From JAHDDW01 sp964648795 (GTDB taxonomy: Bacteria > Actinomycetota > Acidimicrobiia > Acidimicrobiales > SZUA-35), in assembly GCA_964648795.1 (NCBI GenBank), contig CAZYMB010000005.1, positions 1 through 64,000 of the forward strand: DNA of 64,000 nucleotides, read 5' to 3'. The position numbers were made by a program, and so were the translations under genes. Positions 1-9,471 of this stretch are shown here, piece by piece. The notes under the pieces were generated by a model. The model saw only the letters and a program-made list of their open reading frames with translations. It was not told the DNA's origin and did not search any database. How positions within the stretch are numbered: position 1 is the first letter of the stretch; every line of letters starts with the position of its first letter.

Positions 1-1734
1 GGTATTGCCTTCTTCGCTATTCTAGTTGCGGCTCTAAATCTTATTCAGCCACTTATTACTGCAAGGGTCGTGGACGAGTTCATCCAAGACAATCCGTCAG
101 CAACAATTCTGATAGCTGCGGTAATCGCCTACTTTGTTTCTGACTTCGCCCTCACCCTGGTCACCAACGTAGGTGGCTACTTGGGCGACATGATGGTGAT
201 AAAACTCCGCCGCCATTTATCCGAACGCTATTACGAGCACCTACTGCAGTTGCCTCAACGCTATTTCGACAACGAACGTACTGGGTCTTTGGTTAACAAG
301 CTCAACCGGTCAATTGAGAACCTAACCCAAGCACTACAGTTCTTCTCAAACGCAGCACTGCAACTTGTACTGACCACAATCTTCACCATCACAGTTACGT
401 TCATCTTCTCTTGGCCAGTCGCAATCCTGATGGCCATTCTTTACCCTGTATTGTTCTGGATGACCACTCGAACATCAGAAAAATGGCAGGTAATAGAACA
501 CGAAAAGAACGAACGATTAGATGATGCATTCGGAAGGTTCACGGAAGTGGTTGCCCAAATGCGTGTCGTTAAGAGCTTTCGCCAAGGACGACGCGAGTTC
601 AACCGATTCCACAATAAATTTGGTGAGGTTATTCCGTTAACTGCCACACAGTCCAGGTTCTGGCATCGCCAAGATGTCTTAAGGCGAGCCATTGTGAACA
701 TAATCTTTTCGGCAATGTTCGGTGTAATTGTTTGGCAAGCTTTCCGAGGCGACATTAGCGTCAGCGAACTAGTACTTCTTGTTCAATACGTACTATTGCT
801 TAGAGTCCCTCTGTTCTCGCTGTCATTCGTAGTTGATTCTGCACAGAAAGCAATTGCCGGAAGTAGAGACTTCTTTGAAGTCATCCGTTTGGACCCCGAA
901 GAAGATCCATCTTTAGAACAAGAAACCTTCGACCGGCTAGAAACCTCACAGGCAAGCATCGAATTTAAAGATGTGAGCTTCGCATACGAAGAACTCGCTG
1001 TCATCGACGGAATCTCTTTCGAAGTACCCGCTGGCAAGAAGCTTGCTCTTGTTTCTGAATCCGGTGGTGGTAAAACAACTCTCAGTAATCTGCTGATCGG
1101 AATTTACAAGGCTGTCGATGGAGACATCATTGTTGGCGGTAAAAGCCTTAAAGATCAAAGCCTTGGTTGGATACGATCTCAAGTTGGAGTGGTGTTCCAA
1201 GATGCAGAGCTGTTCTCTGGATCGGTCCACGAAAACATTTCCTATTCACTACCGGTTGACACTGAATCCGATGATGTAGATGCCAAAGTTATAGACGCCG
1301 CAAAAGCTGCTAACGCTCACGAATTTATTGTGCAGCTCCCAAGCGGCTACCAAACTCAGATTGGTGAACGAGGTGTCAAGCTGTCGGGCGGCCAAAAGCA
1401 GCGAATCGCTATAGCTCGAGCGCTACTGAAAGATGCCCCTATTCTGATCCTTGATGAAGCAACTTCAGCGTTAGATTCCAAAACCGAGATCGAAGTGCAA
1501 GCTGCACTCGACAATCTGATGCGCAACAGAACAAGCCTTATAATCGCCCACCGGCTATCTACTATTAGCGATGTTGACACCATCATCACGCTGTCTGAAG
1601 GCAAGATCGACGAGATGGGCTCCCCCGCTGAATTAGCTAAATCTGGGGGGACCTACTCGCAACTCTTAGAACTACAATCAGCTGACCCAGAGACGAGAAA
1701 ACGGCACCTTAAAGCCTTTGACATCCATTCCTAG
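1..1734 (+). CDS. ABC-type multidrug/lipid exporter, membrane-ATPase half transporter (5' end cut off)
   Basis: The reading frame is open from base 1, so the window cuts into the gene; about 578 residues are visible. The first ~300 residues form the hydrophobic type IV exporter membrane domain, and the rest is the nucleotide-binding domain. The Walker A stretch at 1054-1080 reads SESGGGKTT, so the usual first glycine of the P-loop is a serine. The rest is normal: signature LSGGQKQR, Walker B ILILDEATSALD and H-loop IIAHRLSTI. Such half transporters work as dimers and export lipids, drugs or peptides from the cytoplasm; the substrate cannot be read from the sequence. A partner half transporter may lie just upstream. 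Family assignment is secure, function generic. Confidence 0.93.
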   Translation, partial: GIAFFAILVAALNLIQPLITARVVDEFIQDNPSATILIAAVIAYFVSDFALTLVTNVGGYLGDMMVIKLRRHLSERYYEHLLQLPQRYFDNERTGSLVNKLNRSIENLTQALQFFSNAALQLVLTTIFTITVTFIFSWPVAILMAILYPVLFWMTTRTSEKWQVIEHEKNERLDDAFGRFTEVVAQMRVVKSFRQGRREFNRFHNKFGEVIPLTATQSRFWHRQDVLRRAIVNIIFSAMFGVIVWQAFRGDISVSELVLLVQYVLLLRVPLFSLSFVVDSAQKAIAGSRDFFEVIRLDPEEDPSLEQETFDRLETSQASIEFKDVSFAYEELAVIDGISFEVPAGKKLALVSESGGGKTTLSNLLIGIYKAVDGDIIVGGKSLKDQSLGWIRSQVGVVFQDAELFSGSVHENISYSLPVDTESDDVDAKVIDAAKAANAHEFIVQLPSGYQTQIGERGVKLSGGQKQRIAIARALLKDAPILILDEATSALDSKTEIEVQAALDNLMRNRTSLIIAHRLSTISDVDTIITLSEGKIDEMGSPAELAKSGGTYSQLLELQSADPETRKRHLKAFDIHS

Positions 1735-1862
1735 ATAGGGAAACTTTGCTCTGGGCAAGAGTTCGATTAAAAACCCCATCAGCATAAGTATTGATAGTAG
1801 ATTATTTCCAGATGGATGGATCTATATCTAGCCATCACCCGCCTAATTTAAGGAGATTTCTA

Positions 1863-2702
1863 ATGGGAGGCCTACTCACCTTTCGGGAAGCCGGACAAAA
1901 GCTTGGCGTCGACCGTTCAGTCTTAAAGAGAATGCTTCGAGAGGGCCGCTTGCCTGAAGCAGAGAAAGTGCGACGTTCGCAAGGATGGGTGTGGGTTCTG
2001 CCAGAGGGTGCAGTTGAAAAACTCAAGTCTCACCCAGACCTAGTTATCGACCTAAATGCCAATCCACCACAAGCTCGCATCGAACAACCAATTGAGCCAG
2101 AAGTAACTGTTACAGACGAAGCACCTGAAATAGAAATTCAGGTTGAAAAAATTACTGAAACTCAAGAAGCAGCAATGGAAGTTGCAGAAGCAACACAGGA
2201 CACAGCAGCTGATAATGCAGAAATCAGACATCTTTCTCTTGCCTCAAACAATCAGCCAGTTCCTGCACCTGAACACAGAAGTGCTTCAGAAATTGTCGAC
2301 ACCGAACTACTTGACCGCCTCCTAGCGATCCAAGAAGCTAAGACAGAAGCAATGTGCCGAGCAGAGCAATCAGAGTATGCTCTCGAAGCTGCAAAGACCC
2401 ACTACTCAGCTCTGGAAGAAGAGCTAAACGTTGAGCGCAAAGAACGTTCTATGGCTACTGAGAAGCTGAGAGAAGAGCGTCTCACTCGTAAAGTAGCTGA
2501 CGTCAAAATAGCGGAACTAAACGAGCAGCTAGTTCGTGAAACCACTATTGCTGAAGCTGAGCGCCAAGAACGAATAACTTCCACAGGTCGAACCTTAGAA
2601 GCAGAACAAAAGGCTACATACGCGTTTGCTTCGATGGGATGGTGGGGTCGAAGACGCTACCTTAAAGCTCTTCGACGCTCTCAAGATGCTGGACAGCTTT
2701 AG
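1863..2702 (+). CDS. Helix-turn-helix DNA-binding protein with long coiled coil
   Basis: The start at 1863 is chosen because a good Shine-Dalgarno (AAGGAGAT, from about 1849) precedes it; an upstream in-frame start at 1791 lacks one. The 279-residue product opens with a MerR/excisionase-like helix-turn-helix (LLTFREAGQKLGVDRSVLKR), a basic wing (KVRRSQGWVWVLPEGAVEKL), then an acidic Glu/Thr-rich linker (about residues 60-150) and a Glu/Lys/Arg-rich coiled coil (about 160-260), ending in a Trp-containing basic tail. The last 41 bp overlap the convergent gene that follows. A shorter coiled-coil gene with a similar tail layout lies at 25257. A DNA-tethering or nucleoid-organising role is inference only; no named family was recognised. 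Confidence 0.8.
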   Translation: MGGLLTFREAGQKLGVDRSVLKRMLREGRLPEAEKVRRSQGWVWVLPEGAVEKLKSHPDLVIDLNANPPQARIEQPIEPEVTVTDEAPEIEIQVEKITETQEAAMEVAEATQDTAADNAEIRHLSLASNNQPVPAPEHRSASEIVDTELLDRLLAIQEAKTEAMCRAEQSEYALEAAKTHYSALEEELNVERKERSMATEKLREERLTRKVADVKIAELNEQLVRETTIAEAERQERITSTGRTLEAEQKATYAFASMGWWGRRRYLKALRRSQDAGQL

Positions 2703-3714
2703 TCTTTCTCACATGCTCCATAATGTTGCCAATATGATTGCCAACTATCGTCTGAGCTGAGTTCACAAAGTCGACCATGTCTTTATCCTTGTCGGCGTCC
2801 ATTCTTGCCTCAACGGCTTTGGATGCCTTCTCCGGAAGAACTACAGGTTCATAAATATCATCAAACTCGATAACTCTAGTAACGACATTGTGTTCGGGTG
2901 CGATTGGGAAGTGCTCAATGGCGGGACTAGCTGCTGAAGTTTTTACAGGGGCAAATGATTCCACTCGATGGGCGACGTTAGCCTCGGTGAAGCCTCCGCT
3001 AGTAAACGCTGCACCCAGGGCAGCGCCAGCCACAACCAATAAAGCACCAGGCTTCAGTTGTATTCTTTCAAGAAGGCCCTCAGGAATGTCCACATTTTGA
3101 ACAGTAGTAAGGTCTCTACAAGATGTTGGAGTAATGACTCTCGTTCCAGTTGTAACAAGCTGCGCTAGATCAGGCTTCGCCATTACCACTGCCCCATCCG
3201 CAAACTGTACAGACCAACCTGTACCGGAAGTCACTGCTAGGTCCCCTGTGAAGTCAGACTTAACTACTCGCTCCAATGCTTCTGGGGCAAGCTCAATCCG
3301 GTCAACACTAATATTTAGCTGGTCGAACCAACTCATGACAGCATCCAGATAGCTACTTCTTATATAGGCCACTCGCCCAGAGTCCAACTGTCTCCATGCC
3401 AAGTCAGCGTTCTGACGATCTGCTAGTTGGTTAACCGCTAGGTCTGGAAAGTCAGCGGCAACTATGCCCGCCAAGCTGCTTCCGATTGAGACGCAAAGCT
3501 TGTAAGGTTCTGTCACTGCGAGGCGCTTCCAAACGTTTTCGACTGCTAAACGCTGATCTAAGAAACCTTGTTCATTGGGCCCTTCGAGAGTTATATCTTC
3601 GTGGTAAGCAACAACGGCGCCAGCCTGTGACCTGCTAGGAGTGATCGCAAGGGGATCGACCACACAACTACGAACTATATTCCAGTCAACTTCTATGCCT
3701 ATATGTGCCACCAT
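2662..3714 (-). CDS. Hypothetical protein, possibly ASKHA/PilM-like fold
   Basis: This 350-residue protein has no signal peptide. It opens MVAHIGIEVDWNIVRSCVVD, recalling the phosphate-1 strand of actin/hexokinase-type proteins (IGIDxG). Near residue 225 it has LVVAGAALGAAFTSGG, similar to the closing helix of PilM-type pilus ATPases. The Asp-Leu-Gly loops needed for ATP binding are not clear, so the resemblance may only be structural. The C-terminus is charged and helical. It overlaps the upstream convergent gene by 41 bp and lies 51 bp downstream of the lipoprotein gene on its own strand, so it may be the last gene of that transcript. It is a conserved-looking coding frame of unknown function. 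Confidence 0.7.
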   Translation of the reverse strand: MVAHIGIEVDWNIVRSCVVDPLAITPSRSQAGAVVAYHEDITLEGPNEQGFLDQRLAVENVWKRLAVTEPYKLCVSIGSSLAGIVAADFPDLAVNQLADRQNADLAWRQLDSGRVAYIRSSYLDAVMSWFDQLNISVDRIELAPEALERVVKSDFTGDLAVTSGTGWSVQFADGAVVMAKPDLAQLVTTGTRVITPTSCRDLTTVQNVDIPEGLLERIQLKPGALLVVAGAALGAAFTSGGFTEANVAHRVESFAPVKTSAASPAIEHFPIAPEHNVVTRVIEFDDIYEPVVLPEKASKAVEARMDADKDKDMVDFVNSAQTIVGNHIGNIMEHVRKTKAVQHLESVEEL

Positions 3715-3765
3715 TTGGCAACATTATAAGCCAATCTTTAACATGCGTGCCACTCGAACGACAAA

Positions 3766-4809
3766 CTAAAGCCAACTTGACCAAATATCGGTATTGTCCG
3801 CTATCCAAGCGTCCACAGAACTCTGCTGGTCTTGACCTGAGGAGAAAGAGTCAAGCAGATTTGCGTACTGCTCTTGAGTAAGGCTGGCTGAGCCAAATAA
3901 GCCTTCAACAGCTGGCTCAACATTTTCGCTCTGCAATTTTAGAACTGAGTTTTGTAGTGGTGGGCACAGATCTCCGCAAGGCAATGTTATGCGCCGCATA
4001 GGGATAGCGGCTGTAATCGGGCTTGGAAAGCCAAGATGGCTAACAAATGGAGTTCCTGCCTCACTTAGATCCAGCAACTCAGCTGACAGCTCATTGGTAC
4101 TTTCCAATTCTTCTGGTTCAAAGTTAACCCCAGAAGCAACAAGTGCTGACTCTAAAGACGCTGAGATCTGGCCGACCGAATAGTACTTGACAGGGTTGAG
4201 CTCTGAGCCAACTGCTGGCACAGGTGCCACTGCCTCGTCAAGAACTGTTCCATCTTCGCCTAACTCTTGTGTTGCTTCAGCTGGGTTGAGTAGGGCCAAG
4301 TTGGCAGGAGTTGTGAACTGCTCCCACTCGATTGGCTCTATCCCCTCGCCTGGGAGTCCAAACACATACAGGTCGACCGCAGTATTAAAGCCAGATTCTG
4401 TAACGGAAACGCCAGATCCAAGACTCTCATCTATCTCAAGTATGGTCGGCCTCGCCAACCTGTTAATTTCAGGTTCTACCTGTGATTCGAAATAACCAAT
4501 GGAGTCGATAATTAAATCAAACTCGTCGATGACTGCATCTGGATCTAGCTCAGGACCAGGGACTAGTTCTTCAACACGTCCGGGTTGGCGAAGTTCAAGC
4601 TCGCTCAGCCTAAGCAGAATTGCAGCAAAAGGTTCTGCTGTCGCCCCAATGTAGCCAATCTCGAATGACTCTTTGAGCGAAACTTCGCCGACAGATTGCT
4701 CGGTGTCGGGCTCAGCTGACTCTCCTCCACAACCAAGCAGTACGAAAAGGCTCGCAAGCAGGGTTAGCGACAACTTGCCGAGTTGAGGCACTTTAGCTTT
4801 CTTCGGCAT
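3766..4809 (-). CDS. Putative lipoprotein, substrate-binding-protein-like
   Basis: The start is placed at the ATG at 4809 (MPKKAK...), because this gives a standard lipoprotein signal: basic N-region, hydrophobic core, and lipobox LLGC with Cys27. A longer frame starting at 4854 would bury it. The mature 320 residues are acidic and soluble, with pairs of cysteines (PCGDLCPP near residue 280). The opening GYIGATAEPFAAILLRLSE and FDLIIDSIGYFES recall periplasmic ligand-binding folds, but no family is certain. It overlaps the 3' end of the upstream membrane protein gene by 17 bp, so the two are probably translated from one mRNA. Likely anchored to the outer face of the membrane. Confidence 0.75.
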   Translation of the reverse strand: MPKKAKVPQLGKLSLTLLASLFVLLGCGGESAEPDTEQSVGEVSLKESFEIGYIGATAEPFAAILLRLSELELRQPGRVEELVPGPELDPDAVIDEFDLIIDSIGYFESQVEPEINRLARPTILEIDESLGSGVSVTESGFNTAVDLYVFGLPGEGIEPIEWEQFTTPANLALLNPAEATQELGEDGTVLDEAVAPVPAVGSELNPVKYYSVGQISASLESALVASGVNFEPEELESTNELSAELLDLSEAGTPFVSHLGFPSPITAAIPMRRITLPCGDLCPPLQNSVLKLQSENVEPAVEGLFGSASLTQEQYANLLDSFSSGQDQQSSVDAWIADNTDIWSSWL

Positions 4810-6358
4810 CCTGTTCGCCCTCAGTGACCGGGGCGTCACCTTCAGCCGGAGCATCAGTAGCGCTTACCAGCGTCTGCACGTTGCAGGCATCGGCTGCAAT
4901 AGCATTTGCTTCACAGAACGCTTGTCCAGCCGCCTCGTCAGCAAACACCTCGTTGGCGTAAATATACAGATTCTGAGGATCACCGAAGTGGCTACCTTCT
5001 GTCAAAATGGCGTCTGTGAAAGTTGCTTGCTGACTTTCTAGGGCTACCAATGCATCTGCCACGTCGTTAGTTCTTTCCACTACTGAAAGAACTACATAAC
5101 TTCCTTCTGTTGGTGGCACGAACGCATATTGATCAATTGTTGTTAGCTCATCAGAGCCCTCAAACATAATTTGAATCTGCTTGCGTCCTGGAACTCCACC
5201 GAAACCAAATGGCGCTGTCGGGTCCGCAAGGACAGTTCCGTCAACTGAAACAGTGAAAGCTGGGACTGTCTCGCCTGCAACTTCGATCTGGTATGCGGCT
5301 GGTTCGGTCGCGTTTAACGGACCTGTCACAGTACAATTTTGCGCCTGACAAAGTGGAGCAGCCACTACAAGGCTGACAGTAACGTTGTTAGGGCCTGCCT
5401 GAGTTACAGGTGGAACAGTAGTCTCGGCCGGAGTTTCACTGTTGCTTTCGACATTAGTGTCTGGCTCGTCGTCTCCGCTGAAGACCAGGAACCAAAGTGT
5501 AAGCAAGATAGCTAGCGCCACCAAGACGCCCGCTCCTATGAGGATTGGCACCGGCAACCCATTAGATTTTTGCCGTTGACTCGGTGAATAGTTGTCTAGT
5601 CCTGGCTGAGTCTGAGTAGTTGGAACAGCACCTGTATTTCCATACCCAACTTGTTGTTGGGTCACAGCTGGATTTACTGCTGTGTGTGCACCTGTTTGAT
5701 CCGCTACATAACTTGGTTGACCAAACTGATGTTGCTGGGTTGCTGGGTCGACTTGACCATAGCCTGTGGCACCAACTTCACCGGCGGCACTCCACCCGAC
5801 GTTACCGTTAACTGGTTGCTGAGAACCAGTGGCTGATGGGTCTGCGCCGGTTTGATAGTTTGACGTCGCATACGGGTCTACCTGCGGGTTCTGTTGAGTA
5901 CCATACGGATCAACTACAGGGTTCTGCTGCGTACCGTAAGGATCCACGGCAGGATTAACGCCAGTCGGCGGGTTAACCTGAGGATTCTGCTGCGTACTAT
6001 ACGGATCAACTACAGGGTTCTGTTGAGTACCATACGGATCAACCTGTGGCTGGGCTCCCGTAGCTGGGTTTACTCCCGTCACCCCTGGATTTTGGTAAGG
6101 GTTATGATTTGGGTCTAGTTGTGGATAGTGGCCGGTAGAAGAAAGATCTTCTGGCGCTTGTAGACCAGTGTTATTAACCTCATAAGGGTTCTGCTGCGTA
6201 GCATCAAGGCTTGCGGGCTCTCCTCCAGGGGGAGCCGAATCAGGCGCTCGGTGCTCGGGCCCACCGGTTTGGCCTGGGGGTGCCCAACCATTTCCGTTTG
6301 CTTCTTCTTCAGGATTTTCTTCGGGGTTCTGACCCCAGCTATTATCATTCCACGACAT
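4793..6358 (-). CDS. Single-pass membrane protein with repetitive Pro/Gln/Asn-rich cytoplasmic region
   Basis: The ATG at 6358 (MSWNDNSWGQNPEE) is preferred over an upstream in-frame codon at 6397. Of 521 residues, roughly the first 270 are low-complexity and include tandem copies of a DPYGTQQNPVV-like unit. One membrane helix follows (VPILIGAGVLVALAILLTLW, near residue 280). The C-terminal ~210 residues should be extracellular and contain paired cysteines (CQAQNC; AFCEANAIAADAC). Proline/glutamine-rich N-termini before a single helix are common in actinobacterial envelope proteins. It is followed by a lipoprotein overlapping by 17 bp. The exact role is unknown; an envelope sensor or scaffold is a guess. 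Confidence 0.78.
   Translation of the reverse strand: MSWNDNSWGQNPEENPEEEANGNGWAPPGQTGGPEHRAPDSAPPGGEPASLDATQQNPYEVNNTGLQAPEDLSSTGHYPQLDPNHNPYQNPGVTGVNPATGAQPQVDPYGTQQNPVVDPYSTQQNPQVNPPTGVNPAVDPYGTQQNPVVDPYGTQQNPQVDPYATSNYQTGADPSATGSQQPVNGNVGWSAAGEVGATGYGQVDPATQQHQFGQPSYVADQTGAHTAVNPAVTQQQVGYGNTGAVPTTQTQPGLDNYSPSQRQKSNGLPVPILIGAGVLVALAILLTLWFLVFSGDDEPDTNVESNSETPAETTVPPVTQAGPNNVTVSLVVAAPLCQAQNCTVTGPLNATEPAAYQIEVAGETVPAFTVSVDGTVLADPTAPFGFGGVPGRKQIQIMFEGSDELTTIDQYAFVPPTEGSYVVLSVVERTNDVADALVALESQQATFTDAILTEGSHFGDPQNLYIYANEVFADEAAGQAFCEANAIAADACNVQTLVSATDAPAEGDAPVTEGEQDAEES
5866..6055 (-). repeat. Tandem DPYGTQQNP-encoding repeat
   Basis: Within the preceding gene, DNA units encoding D-P-Y-(G/S/A)-T-Q-Q-N-P plus short spacers occur about five times with only silent or conservative differences. 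This is an in-frame coding repeat that could expand or contract by slippage. Confidence 0.75.
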
Positions 6359-6466
6359 GGGGATGACTCTAGTACGAATCCCGGCTCCAGGCGTCAAATA
6401 TACCTATATGTAACATTTGACAAGCTAGCGATACTGCTATCGGTAATTAGCCTCTAGGCTTTTTAG

Positions 6467-7732
6467 GTGTACTTAGTTGATACAGCGGCCCAAGAAAGAG
6501 CCAATGACCCTATCAGGACGGCCATATTTGGTGCAGGATTTATTGCTAACGGTTTACTAGCTAATCTCAGAAACCGTATCGGTGTGCGACCTCTACTCGT
6601 GGTTAACAGGACTGTCGATAAAGCCACCGAAGCAATAACAGCAGCTGGATACAAGCCAATTATGGTCGAAACCCAAAAGGACCTCGAAGCCGTCGCAGCC
6701 CAACCTAATGCAGTGGGCGTAACTGATAACCCAAATCTAGGAACCACCTCAGAGCTAGTTGAGGCAGTGGTCGAAGTCACAGGCACGATCGAGTATGCAG
6801 CCAAGCTGATTTCGGATGCTCTGGCCAACGGCAAGCACGTTATTAACATGAACGCAGAAATAGATGCTTACGTCGGACCAGCATTTGTTTCAATGGCCAA
6901 TAAGAATGGTGTTGTATATACAGTTGCTGATGGAGATCAGCCTGCAGCCGAGATGAATGTGCTGCGCTATGTCCGCACTCTTGGGGCCACACCTCTTCTC
7001 GCCGGAAGCATCAAGGGATTAATTGATCATTACAGGACACCGGAAACTCAAGCCGGGTTTGCTGCCCAATGGGGCCAAACCCCAGAGATGGTGACTAGCT
7101 TTGCTGATGGCACCAAGATTTCTTTCGAGCAGGCCGTCGTTGCAAATGCCACTGGTTTCTCGGTCGCTAAACGTGGCATGCTCGGTCCAGAACTCGATGG
7201 CCCAATAGAGGGTGCTGACCAAGTCTTTGATCTTGATCTGCTTCGATCTAGCGGCGGTCTAGTCGACTATGTTTTGGGCGCTACCCCAGGGCCCGGGGTC
7301 TTTGTATTGGCTGAAATGTCAGACGACTCTCAGAAAATCTATCTTGACTATCTAAAGATGGGTGATGGCCCGCTGTACTGTTTCTATCAGCCCTACCACC
7401 TCTGCCACTTGGAGCTACCAAACAGCATCGTTCGGGCGGTCGAATTTAACGATGCCACAATCGCTCCCACCGAAGGCCTCTGTGTTGATGTAATAACAAC
7501 TGCTAAGCAAGACTTGACCGCTGGCCAAACACTAGATGGGCTGGGCGGGTTCGACACGTTTGGGCAATGTGAAAACTTCGAACTGGCAGCTAGCGAAGAT
7601 TTACTTCCAATCGCCGTAGCTAAGGGTTCTATTTTGAAACATGCCGTGGCCAAAGATTCCGTAATCAGATACTCCGACGTTGAGATACCTCAAGGCAGAT
7701 TTGCTGATGAGCTTAGGTCTACATGCGTCTAA
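6467..7732 (+). CDS. NAD(P)-dependent oxidoreductase with SAF domain (COG4091, predicted homoserine-dehydrogenase-like)
   Basis: A GTG start at 6467 gives 421 residues. The N-terminal Rossmann motif is IFGAGFIANGLLANL. A homoserine-dehydrogenase/Gfo-type middle follows, with HVINMNAEIDAYVGPAF and the long catalytic half, and the C-terminal ~70 residues (LPIAVAKGSILKHAVAKDSV) form an SAF-like beta-clip domain. This layout matches the COG4091 'predicted homoserine dehydrogenase' group, in which the substrate is a sugar acid or similar hydroxy acid rather than proven homoserine. It overlaps the following lipoprotein gene by 10 bp, and rpe is two genes on, so a link to carbohydrate acid metabolism is plausible. 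Family is confident, substrate unknown. Confidence 0.85.
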   Translation: MYLVDTAAQERANDPIRTAIFGAGFIANGLLANLRNRIGVRPLLVVNRTVDKATEAITAAGYKPIMVETQKDLEAVAAQPNAVGVTDNPNLGTTSELVEAVVEVTGTIEYAAKLISDALANGKHVINMNAEIDAYVGPAFVSMANKNGVVYTVADGDQPAAEMNVLRYVRTLGATPLLAGSIKGLIDHYRTPETQAGFAAQWGQTPEMVTSFADGTKISFEQAVVANATGFSVAKRGMLGPELDGPIEGADQVFDLDLLRSSGGLVDYVLGATPGPGVFVLAEMSDDSQKIYLDYLKMGDGPLYCFYQPYHLCHLELPNSIVRAVEFNDATIAPTEGLCVDVITTAKQDLTAGQTLDGLGGFDTFGQCENFELAASEDLLPIAVAKGSILKHAVAKDSVIRYSDVEIPQGRFADELRSTCV

Positions 7733-8751
7733 TATCTCTTGTCTGCGTTCTTGGCCTAGCCGCAACTAGCTGCGCAACGCTTACTTCTGCTGAAGAATCA
7801 ACTTCGGTGACCCAAGAGGGCGATATCTTTGGTGAGCTAGCCACGCCGGCCACTCAAGCAAGTACGACTACTGACCCAGCTGTCTGTGATGTTCTGGCTG
7901 CTAGCGCTGACGTAACTGTTGCGAACCCAGAAATTTCGGAAGCCTCAGGCGCTGTTTGGACAAGTGAGGGAGTTTGGATTCACAATGATTCCAGGCAGGA
8001 TTCTGTTATTTATCTGGTGGGAGCGCCAGGGACTGAACAAGCTGGGCAAACTATTCGCACCATCGACCTAAGCGAAGTCGCCCCCGATATAGATGATCCA
8101 GAAGACATCGCTCTCGTCGGCACGGACCTCCTTCTCGCAGACATAGGCGATAACTTCAATACATCAGATCGAGACTTCATCTCGTTCTACCGAGTTAACC
8201 TGACAAATGGCGAACTTGTAGCGGTCTACGAGTTCACCTATCCTGACTCTTCAGTTGATGCTGAAGCAGTTTTTGTTGACTCAGTAACAGAAACTCTCTT
8301 TGTGATCGATAAGCAGATTGGGCTAGGCAATGTACTCGGCTTCCTGCCGAATGCGACCGTGTTCTCGGGTCGCCTTAGTGAAGGTGAAGTAGGAGTGTTT
8401 GAGACCAGACCAGCTTTACGTGAAGTTGTTTCTATCGACTTAGACGAGCTCGATGATCGAAGTGAGCAACCGTTGCCAGAAGGCAGGGTTGGTGATGCGG
8501 GAGCTCTTGTGACTGGAGCAGACATTTCCGCCGACGGCAGAACGGTCGCTCTACGCACTTATCAAACCGTCTGGATCTATCAAAGCGCTTCTGACGGCTC
8601 TGCTGGCTGGTTTGATACGACCCCATGTGAAGCGCCAGTAATCGCCGAACCCCAAGGAGAGGCGGTCGCAATTCGCCAAGATGCAGACACACTAGAACTT
8701 CTAACTGTTTCCGAGGGCACTAACCAGCCTTTGGTGAGAATCGGACAGTGA
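7723..8751 (+). CDS. Secreted lipoprotein, predicted beta-propeller (paralogue of the gene at 33836)
   Basis: The product starts with a lipoprotein signal ending AATSC (Cys17), followed by a Ser/Thr-rich linker and a ~290-residue domain. Regularly spaced motifs (EISEASGAVWTSEGVWIHND, EDIALVGTDLLLADIGDN, DAEAVFVDSVTETLFVIDK, ADISADGRTVALRTY, EPQGEAVAI) look like strands of a six-bladed propeller resembling phytase/NHL-type folds. Each has an exact counterpart in the lipoprotein at 33836, so the two are paralogues. The gene overlaps the preceding oxidoreductase by 10 bp, suggesting translational coupling. Enzymatic activity is not evident. Confidence 0.85.
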   Translation: MRLISLVCVLGLAATSCATLTSAEESTSVTQEGDIFGELATPATQASTTTDPAVCDVLAASADVTVANPEISEASGAVWTSEGVWIHNDSRQDSVIYLVGAPGTEQAGQTIRTIDLSEVAPDIDDPEDIALVGTDLLLADIGDNFNTSDRDFISFYRVNLTNGELVAVYEFTYPDSSVDAEAVFVDSVTETLFVIDKQIGLGNVLGFLPNATVFSGRLSEGEVGVFETRPALREVVSIDLDELDDRSEQPLPEGRVGDAGALVTGADISADGRTVALRTYQTVWIYQSASDGSAGWFDTTPCEAPVIAEPQGEAVAIRQDADTLELLTVSEGTNQPLVRIGQ

Positions 8752-8778
8752 CCAGGGCCCTCCGCTACAATCTGGGTT

Positions 8779-9453
8779 ATGCCTGATATTAAGATTGTCC
8801 CGTCGGTCCTGCCAGCAGATTTCTCCAAACTTGGAGCCGAAGTTGAAGAGTTAGCAGATGCCGGAGTCGACGGCATACAGTTTGACGTTATGGACGGACA
8901 CTTCGTCCCTAACCTTACGTTCGGTGCCGCAACTATTAAGTCTGTACGGGACAACACTAAGCTGCCGTTCGAAGCTCACCTGATGATTGAGAACCCTGAC
9001 CAATACCTGTCAGAATATGTTGATGCAGGATGCGAGACAATCATCGTTCACGCAGAAGCCTGCACTCACTTGCATCGCACCCTCTCTAAGATCAAAGAAC
9101 TAGGAGCAAGTGCCTCGGTTGCATTGAACCCACACACTCCCCTAGACCACATCGCCAATGTGGCAGACCTTATCGACATGTTGGTTGTCATGACTGTTAA
9201 CCCTGGTTTCGGTGGACAAAAATATATTGAGCTTGAAGACAAACTTAAAGAAGCTCGCAAACTTGCTAGCTCTGTTGCCAATCCATTTGATATTGAAGTC
9301 GACGGCGGCATCAACCTAGAGACCATAAATCACGCAGCTGCGAGCGGCGCCAACGTATTTATTTCTGGCTCAACTCTGTTCAACCACCCAGAAGGCAAAG
9401 CTGATTGTGTTGCACAGCTTCGGGCAAACGCCGAAGCAAGCTTTGCTGGCTAA
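8779..9453 (+). CDS. rpe: Ribulose-phosphate 3-epimerase
   Basis: This 224-residue TIM-barrel enzyme interconverts ribulose 5-phosphate and xylulose 5-phosphate in the pentose phosphate pathway. Family signatures are all present: VPSVLPADFSKLG at the N-terminus, FDVMDGHFVPNLTFG with metal-binding and catalytic Asp/His, EAHLMIENP, VMTVNPGFGGQKYIE, and DGGINLETINHAAASGAN with the second catalytic Asp, then a phosphate-binding loop (FISGSTLF). Length is normal. It lies 27 bp after the lipoprotein gene on the same strand and is probably co-transcribed with it. Confidence 0.97.
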   Translation: MPDIKIVPSVLPADFSKLGAEVEELADAGVDGIQFDVMDGHFVPNLTFGAATIKSVRDNTKLPFEAHLMIENPDQYLSEYVDAGCETIIVHAEACTHLHRTLSKIKELGASASVALNPHTPLDHIANVADLIDMLVVMTVNPGFGGQKYIELEDKLKEARKLASSVANPFDIEVDGGINLETINHAAASGANVFISGSTLFNHPEGKADCVAQLRANAEASFAG

Positions 9454-9471
9454 CTTTTTGTCTGCAACGAC

